A program made the translations under genes and the position numbers. From positions 156,971,043 through 157,035,042 of the forward strand of contig CP136069.1 in assembly GCA_032622095.1 (NCBI GenBank): 64,000 nt of DNA. Direction: 5' to 3'. The notes below the pieces were generated by a model. The model had not been told where the DNA came from and searched no databases. It saw nothing but the letters and a program-made list of their open reading frames with translations. Numbering within the stretch: the stretch's first letter is position 1; every line of letters begins with the position of its first letter. Source of the stretch: Siphonodentalium dalli. Lineage: Eukaryota; Mollusca; Scaphopoda; Gadilida; Siphonodentaliidae. Shown in pieces: positions 57,843 through 64,000 of this stretch.

Positions 57843-58898
57843 TTTAGTTGTAAAAGTATGTAAGATCCCGAGGAAATGGTCCGAGTTCACTGGGGCTGAA
57901 TCGGTAAAGTTCGCATGTTTGTTTTGATTCTGTTGATTATAGGGTTTCCAGTATCTCGAAACGTTGATTTTGGGCACCCAGGATATTTGAAACGCTGACT
58001 AGGGTACCCATGCATGGTAACAAAAATATCACACACTAGACTTAATAAAGTCTTACATGTGTCGTCTACTACAAATGAATAAAAGCAATTAATCCTCGTT
58101 TCTCATCCACTAAGGATAAACAAAATAATTAAGTGTTTCCATCATATTTCCTTTCCAAATCACTTCAATATCTTTTTAATTAGTGTATCTTTGATACAGG
58201 TTCTGTATACTGATCGGGCGAGATTTGCATATTCTGGGTAATCTATAAATCGACACTCCGGAGACTTGGGAACGGAAACAAACGTTTCATATAGATCCTG
58301 GATGCCCTATATATTGAACGGAAACATGCGAACTCGGCCAATTCAGCGTCACTCGGATGAAGATGCCACCATATCAACCGGCAGATAGTCAGACACGTAT
58401 TAGCGATCACGGTTGGTAAGTCGTGCACACAAATGTTCCTATCAATGCAATTGAATCACCCGGACGCGAGCAGTCAATCTGGTAAAGGGTCTGACAGTAT
58501 GCGATTATAAAGAGTGCCAAACAAAGTTGTGAATTGAATTGTCTGCCCTAGCCTCCGACGGGGTTTCCAAAATCGATGTCAAAAGAGAACACCCGGATCT
58601 CGTCTACAATATTCATGCCAGATCACCTGTCGTGCGGCAGTTAACGATTTTTGTTTTTGTTTTCAAACAAAAGCCCCAAATGTCAATCTTTCAGTTTCTG
58701 TCAAATTCAGCACATAAACCATGCAGGATACACCCGTTTGCAATCCGGTGTATGGAAAATATTAAAGATGTCCTGGCCGATTTGACACCATAAAACCATT
58801 TGAACGATTTATATATAAGAAAATAAAATATTTACACGTGAGCCCATGCAGAAATAGGAGGTTTTGATGGCCACATATCGACTTTCAAAAGAGGAAGG
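57843..58898. other. No gene confirmed; putative promoter side of the PAN gene
   Basis: Upstream of the PAN start codon on the minus strand. No TATA box or upstream exon can be assigned by eye. Short open frames here lack motifs. Confidence 0.4.
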
Positions 58899-59370
58899 TT
58901 GAAAGGTACTCAATCCGATCAGACGCTCATAAATTACTATTTCTTTGGCTTCGGGGGTAAAAAATATTTGATTCGAGTCGAGGAACCCACCCATCAAAGC
59001 TCAGAGTGATCGGATATCGATGTTTGAAATGTGCTGTTTCTATTGTTTGTGGCCCAATCTTTTCGACTACCACGTGCTAACAACGGACACATTGCGGTTG
59101 TAAGATGGGTAACTCTAAAATCAAGTTGTTACTATTAACAATAATAATTACTTGATTTTAGAGTTATCCATCTTACAACTGCAATTTGTCCGTTTTTTGG
59201 TCCTCGAAAAGATTGGGCTACAATCAATAGAAACAGCACATTTCAAACATCGATATCTAATCAATCTGAGCTTTGATGTGTGGGTTCCTCGACTCGAATC
59301 AAATATTTGTTACCCCCGAAGCCAAAGAAATAGTAATTTAGGAGCGTCTGATCGGATTGAGTACCTTTAA
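58899..59370. mobile_element. T2-like TTAA element, AGGTACTCAATCCG family
   Basis: The left end TTGAAAGGTACTCAATCCG has a TTGA variant of the target; the right CGGATTGAGTACCTTTAA ends at 59370. Nearly palindromic overall: arms meet at about 59135-59150 (GATTTTAGAGTTATCCATCTTAC and its complement). Confidence 0.88.
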
Positions 59371-59513
59371 CATGTTTTGATTCTTTTTCAGCTTAGCAAA
59401 AATTCCAAAGATGAATGAGTTTGTTGATTTTCGGGAGCTATACATGTGTGATACGAAATGTGGTGATTGCAAGTGTTTTTTATGTTCTTTTGCCTGGTAA
59501 GTGGATAATTGTC

Positions 59514-60282
59514 TTAAAGATGCATTATCCGAATTAACGCTCCCAAATTATTATTTATTTGGCTACAGGGGTATGATATGTTAACGTTTTGAAATTACCG
59601 AACTACATGCATGTATAGTATACCAGATATGTTTTGTATTAGTCGAGTCAGTATCATCGTGCATAGATGATTCACTTATCACACATCCGTCCGCGACAAA
59701 TTAAGAATCGTGACTTGTGACCATGATTCAAATTATTTTCATCTGACGATGACTCGATTACGTGCTTTTTGTTCTTTTTAAAGGTACTCAATCCGAATTA
59801 GCTCTCGCAAATTACCATTTCCTTGGCTTCGGTGGTAAAACATATTTGATTCGAGTCGGGGAACCCACCCATCAAAGCTCAAGAGTGATCAGATGTCGAT
59901 TTTTGAAATTTGTTATTTTCTCGAGATTATTTGTGGCCCAGAAAACAGTCGTCAAACCGACGGTCTAGGACACAATTGCGATGAAGATGGATAACTCTAA
60001 AATCAAGTGGTAATACGGCCAAATTCCGTGATACTCAAGTGATAATACGGCCATATTTCTTTGAAAAAACTGTTGACAAATAACACGTTTTGTGAAATTT
60101 GCTACCATAGTTGACAGTGGTTAGCATTATTTTGTTGCAATTAATCTATTCTAATAACTAAAGAGTATTTTGAAGAAATGTTGTCGTTGTTGTATCTTGA
60201 TGATATGGGGACCGTCTGGTAGTATTGAGTACCTTTAAGAAATTGTGGATCGTTTGGCATCAAATCGACCGTGCATCTTTAA
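59514..60282. mobile_element. T2-like TTAA element, AGATGCA family, host of a nested copy
   Basis: TTAA at 59514-59517 and 60279-60282, with ends TTAAAGATGCATTATCCG and GACCGTGCATCTTTAA. A complete AGGTACTCAATCCG element lies inside (59778-60238). The stretch at 59645-59775 matches 21173-21300 in inverse orientation. Confidence 0.7.
59778..60238. mobile_element. Nested T2-like element, AGGTACTCAATCCG family
   Basis: TTAA at 59778-59781 and 60235-60238. The left end is intact; the right end is slightly decayed (AGTATTGAGTACCT). Contains the GATTCGAGTCGGGGAACCCA landmark. Confidence 0.82.
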
Positions 60283-60872
60283 CATTATTTAACCTATAGA
60301 TTATAACGAAAGGCTTAATGCCGCCTACTGTGAACACTGGTTCATAATTTATTACCCACAACAGCTGACAAAGATCAATTCCCAGCAAATAATGATCAGA
60401 AGAAACAACGTCTATGTGGTATTGCAGAGAGCACCCGACGACTGGGAATAGTCGAAGTTTATATCAGTTCTGTTCTTTATATTGCATGAGGGTATTGTTT
60501 GAAGACATTGATCAAATTCGTACCCACCTTTTCAAAGCACACCCCTCCAACATACGCTTAGAGGAAAACTTAGATGATGGCGTCGAAGCCGGTCGCCGAG
60601 AAATATGTTTAACTGATAAATTGCACAGATATTTTTAGAACAGTTTTCACTCTCATTGGCATTATATCTCACACAATTGTGTAGACTAAACACCACACGA
60701 TGACATCAGTTCTACGGCATGGCTGCAGATAACTTCAAAATAGAGAGCCGATAATAACACAAACGAATAATTACGTTACTCCAACCGGGCAATTCGGTAC
60801 TCGTTTGTCTACTCGGTTATTGCTTGCGGAACTAGGGATAACAAAGAAATTCGTGGCTCACGCGCAATTTGT
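60283..60872. other. No gene confirmed
   Basis: A 74-codon plus frame at 60414-60638 has no recognisable domain. The region is the 3' side of the Cys-rich relic. Confidence 0.4.
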
Positions 60873-61300
60873 TTAGTTGTCGTCATCACCGTCATGGTTA
60901 ATTTCTTTAGTATTGTTGCAACCAAAACCGCGACAGTCACCACAGACCACAACACATTGCAGTCATTGTTTCACACAAGAACAAGAGTTGGTGTCCTGTG
61001 TGAACTCTTCGAAATTTCGTGAAACTTCCAAGATTTTGGCTAGCGCTGAATCGAAATCTGTCACTATTGGGACAAGTTTCGAGTTTTTTTGTTTCCTATA
61101 GTATCCACTGTATGATCTGCTATTTTGTTCTCCAAATTATAGCTTGCAAATGGACTCACATGCTGTGGAAATAAGCTGAGTGTTCTGTTGGTGGGAGCTT
61201 TCGGGATGTAACCGGGTCTTCGTGCCAGATACCATTTTAATATATTTGGCAAATCTCAGTCTACATGAGGATGTTTGTGCTATGATACACAGCAACACGT
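60873..61300 (-). pseudogene. Decayed Cys-rich (CXC-like) transposon-associated protein
   Basis: Minus strand, read from about 61290: ELRVAVYHS, then LRFAKYIKMVSGTKTRLHPE, then KLVPIVTDFDSALAKILEVS, RNFEEFTQDTNSCSCVKQ, a stop, then LQCVVVCGDCRGFGCNNTKE, ending at stop 60873-60875. The order 'LYG...LRxxKxxxxx...LxPExxP', 'LxPIxTDxxxAxxxLLxxxxC' and a cysteine cluster ending 'C.CR..GC.N' parallels the intact-looking gene at 63674-63988. One in-frame stop and at least one frameshift make it a relic. Confidence 0.65.
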
Positions 61301-62739
61301 AGCTCTATGTCAGCAAGACCACCCTCATCTTGAGTGGAATTGCCATCGCCAATGTAATGTGATATTTTCAGAATGCATACCCCTAGCAGCTCACATTTTC
61401 TTAAGGAGACTAAATTTTTCATTGCTAAATGTTGTGGACGTCGAGTCGCGTAGCCAGACGAATAATGAATCAATAGAATGTGAGCAGTTTGGTTTCACTA
61501 GCCTTGTCAAAGCTATATCTAATTTTCTAAGTTCTGCGGGCTTCGGGTTGGACGATAGTATGAGCCATACATCAATAGGATGAAAACATCAATGCCAGCT
61601 GGTGCTACGACGACCGCACCACTTTACTGAGATGTTAAGCCAATTGCCTTTGCTTTGAACCATAGTGGTTGGACAAATGCGAACTTACTGGCAATGTCCT
61701 GTATATACACTAGAATAGACTAAATACATTCACTATCGGATCGATTCAAATAGATGACGAATAAAATGAGGATATCAGATTGTCCTTGATTGTTTTGATC
61801 GTTGACAGAAAAATAATGTGGTCGTAATAGAGTCAGCCATGCAGAATTAGTCCAGTGCATTTATGAGAAAATAGGGCTGAACCTCAAAATAATTGCAACA
61901 CAAAATATTTTGTTTTATTTTGGTTGGGAGCATCAAAGAGTATGCTCAGCTAAAAATCAACACAAATCTGAACATGCAAAATGGCCTGTTTGATGCAAAA
62001 AGTGGCGAAAATGATGAAAAATTGGTGAAAAATGGAGATTAACATTTTTTGTTAATAACTCTTGATGTAAACATACAATTGTTATATTTTCACAATGATA
62101 AACTGTGGTACAGTTGTATCCAAGATTTTGTATCATTTTATTCTATAAATATTGATTAAATTTTCGAAATTTGGGTCAAAAAGTTGAAACATTTGCCAAA
62201 ATTCAGTGAAAACTGGAAGTCTACAATAACTCTTGATGCAGTTGTAAAATTGTCATAACTGGGCTTGGAACTATTGTTATATAGTTATATCCACAATTGT
62301 GGGGGTTTTTCATGTTGTTAGTACAAGCAAATAATCAAAATATTTTAGGGTGAAAAGATGTAAAACTGACGAGAAATCAGAGAAAAATGTAATTTTACAT
62401 TTAATGTTTATGCATTAGAAAATTGCCATATTTGGACTTGGACTGTTGTCAGTCAGTTATATATGGGATTTTCCATCAATTTTGGGCCAGGTTGTGGTAT
62501 CAATGACACTAAGTTGTCCATATCTTGTGGCAAAATAGTGAAAAAAGAGAAAAAATATAGAAATTCATTAAAAAAATATAGAATTTTGAAACAAGAGGTA
62601 CGCTGTCGCGTGGCATTTGCCCCCGACCGTAGCAATTCGGATTAAGCATGGACGAAACTGCGGATATCCGAGGAGGTCTATATGACCATTCCAAAAGAAG
62701 TTCGTTCAGAAATGTTGACTAAAAACCCCAAAACAAGCG
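61301..62739. other. No gene confirmed; diverged repeats at 62.0-62.5 kb
   Basis: Upstream part of the Cys-rich relic may extend to about 61560 but is unreadable. At 62045-62480 an approximately 180-bp motif (TAACTCTTGATG..., TTGTTATAT.GTTATATCC, GTGAAAA..G) recurs in weak form two to three times. No exon recognised. Confidence 0.4.
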
Positions 62740-63575
62740 ATCCGGAAACCCAAAAACAAGCGAAAATTCAAATTTTCTAAGTTGAAAAAAGGGCCATAAC
62801 TCTGGCAAAAATGAAACGAAACCCGAACTATGCATGTAGCTGTTCCACCATGCTGCTCTACCACCATACCAAATATCAGCTAAATCTGCCCAGCGGTTGC
62901 TGAACAATAATGCAAAATGTTTGTACGGACGGACAAAATTCAAATTTTCTAAGTTGAAAAAAGGGCCATTACTCTGGCAAAAATCATCAGATCATACCCA
63001 AATTCGCACTTGACATGTATTTTCATATAACTGATCCACAAAAATACGGGATTTGCAATCATACCACCAAAGCTCACGCTATCATCTGGAAACAAACAAA
63101 AAAACAAGTGAAAAATTGAATTTTCTAAGTAAAAAAAAGGGCCATAACTCTGGTGAAAATGGGTGGACGAAACCCGCGCTATGCATGTAGCTGTTCCCCC
63201 ATGCTGCTCTATCACCATACCAAATATCAGCTAAATCTTCCCAGCGGTTGCTGAACAATAATGAAAAATGTTTGTACGCACTGGCCAGAGTATACTTGTG
63301 GGGTGACCGCACATATCTATGAATACTTGTGGGATGCGATCTTTTGTTTGAGTAAATTGTGGGGTGCAACCCACAACTGACGATTTTTTAAAGAGCGTAT
63401 TTTTAAAGTGAAAAATTGAATTTTCTAAGTAAAAAAAGGGCCATAACTCTGGTGAAAATGGGTGGACGAAACCCGCGCTATGCATGTAGCTGTTCCCCCA
63501 TGCTGCTCTATCACCATACCAAATATCAGCTAAATCTTCCCAGCGGTTGCTGAACAATAATGAAAAAATTTGTAC
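62740..63575. repeat. Tandem repeats with GGGCCATAACTCTGG
   Basis: Four modules (about 62765-62935, 62937-63110, 63112-63272 and 63412-63575) start AAATT..AATTTTCTAAGT and contain AAAAAAGGGCCATAACTCTGG. Modules 1, 3 and 4 also share CTATGCATGTAGCTGTTCC, CATGCTGCTCTA.CACCATAC and TATCAGCTAAATCT.CCCAGC. Modules 3 and 4 are nearly identical over about 155 bp. The last ends ACGGACGTACGGGCGGACGG followed by a CCGACTTCAAGTCGG hairpin and GGGGCATAAAAA. From memory, such GGGCCATAACTC repeats are common in bivalve genomes. Confidence 0.8.
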
Positions 63576-63673
63576 GGACGTACGGGCGGACGGAGACGTC
63601 GACTATATACCCGCCGACTTCAAGTCGGGGGCATAAAAATAATAAGTCTGGATAGATCGTTCTGATTTTCAGT

Positions 63674-63988
63674 CTAGGCCTCCATTTCACTGTTGTCGAA
63701 AGGCTGTGTGTTCGAACAGTCAACATCTTGGCATTCCCCACAAGACATAGAACACATAATTCCAAGTTTTCGGCATGTGCACCTATTGCTTATGCAGTCC
63801 GTTTTACATTTACAACGAATGATGTTCAGTAGTTCTTTTGGAGCTGGTGGTTCCTCACATTTGATAGGATTAAGCCGCCCATCCTTGACCTGCCAACCCC
63901 AATCAATTGGTTCCAAATTAAGCCCCTTCCAACACTGCATCTGGTGATAGTGTATGTAAATAAAATCCTTTTCTACCTAAAAGTCTGA
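63674..63988 (-). CDS. Cys-rich (CXC-like) protein C-terminus, partial
   Basis: An open frame to stop 63674-63676 that continues toward the window edge; a stop lies upstream at about 63989, just before a possible TTTTAG acceptor. Reads FIYIHYHQMQCWKGLNLEPI, DWGWQVKDGRL, CEEPPAPKELLNIIRCKCKT, DCISNRCTCRKLGIMCSMSC, GECQDVDCSN. The YHQ.Q.W...L.P.DWGW..(D)G.L.P...PPAP..LL..IRC.CK..C...RC.CRK.G..CS..C..C....C.N layout is a widespread C-terminal module of uncharacterised, multi-copy invertebrate proteins, with a tesmin/TSO1 CXC-like cysteine rhythm. The multi-copy nature and the decayed copy 2.8 kb away suggest a mobile-element protein. Molecular role unknown. Confidence 0.7.
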
Positions 63989-64000
63989 CACAGCAGGTTA

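Overview
This window looks like metazoan nuclear DNA with very few coding exons. It is AT-rich and intron-dense, has no long open reading frames, and is packed with small inverted-repeat transposons. My best guess is a lophotrochozoan, perhaps a bivalve mollusc or a brachiopod. That rests on repeats carrying GGGCCATAACTCT (62.7-63.6 kb), which I associate with mollusc genomes, and on exons from families that are often expanded there (TEP/alpha-2-macroglobulin, SRCR, apple/PAN, short collagen). The species assignment is inference only. No bacterial genes, rRNA, tRNA or CRISPR array were recognised.

Host-type exons. On the minus strand, two phase-compatible exons (10320-10486, then 6823-7011) encode the start of a thioester-family protein (A2M/TEP/CD109-like: MG1 and the start of MG2, with the IQTDKPIYTPKQT signature). 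On the plus strand, a 77-bp exon (3679-3755) encodes Gly-X-Y collagen repeats. Further along on the minus strand, a first exon (57566-57842) gives a signal peptide plus an apple/PAN-like module. Two exons (44200-44349 and 41226-41392) together form one SRCR domain. All boundaries between these modules are phase 1, so one secreted PAN-SRCR mosaic gene is possible. The first SRCR exon carries a 1-nt frameshift at the conserved VICR cysteine.

Mobile DNA. (1) Eight hairpin-core MITEs (0.7, 3.3, 3.9, 7.0, 30.5, 33.7, 42.0 and 42.9 kb) share a nearly perfect palindrome of about 70 bp. Seven have TTAA...CCCTT-type ends; one has quite different TA-flanked ends around the same interior. (2) T2/Kolobok-like TTAA elements come in several families (AGGTACTCAATCCG ends, AGGGGTACTGTACGCC ends, AGATGCA ends) and are often nested. 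(3) A hAT-like element has an 8-bp target duplication. (4) A head-to-tail Helitron-like array lies at 14739-16646. (5) Decayed LINE pieces lie at 7.9-10.3, 36.7-37.1, 41.9-42.7, 52.9-53.7 and 56.6-57.1 kb. (6) A 3.65-kb composite bounded by inverted CCGAACACAA repeats contains a PHD-finger relic. (7) Many anonymous foldback elements are present. (8) Two copies of a Cys-rich (CXC-like) transposon-associated gene lie at the right end.

Layout. 0-7.3 kb: MITEs, a collagen exon and a TEP exon. 7.3-10.5 kb: a TEP intron holding a LINE that is itself interrupted by two inverted-repeat elements. 10.5-21 kb: mostly anonymous DNA, a Helitron-like array and a pair of inverted 0.9-kb repeats. 21-29 kb: hAT-like and foldback elements and tandem arrays. 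30-48 kb: dense TTAA elements with the SRCR exons between them. 48-52 kb: tandem and palindromic repeats. 51.5-57.1 kb: the composite element and LINE relics. 57.5 kb: the PAN exon. 58.9-64 kb: T2-like elements, tandem repeats and the Cys-rich genes. All boundaries were read by eye, so repeat limits may be off by tens of bases.
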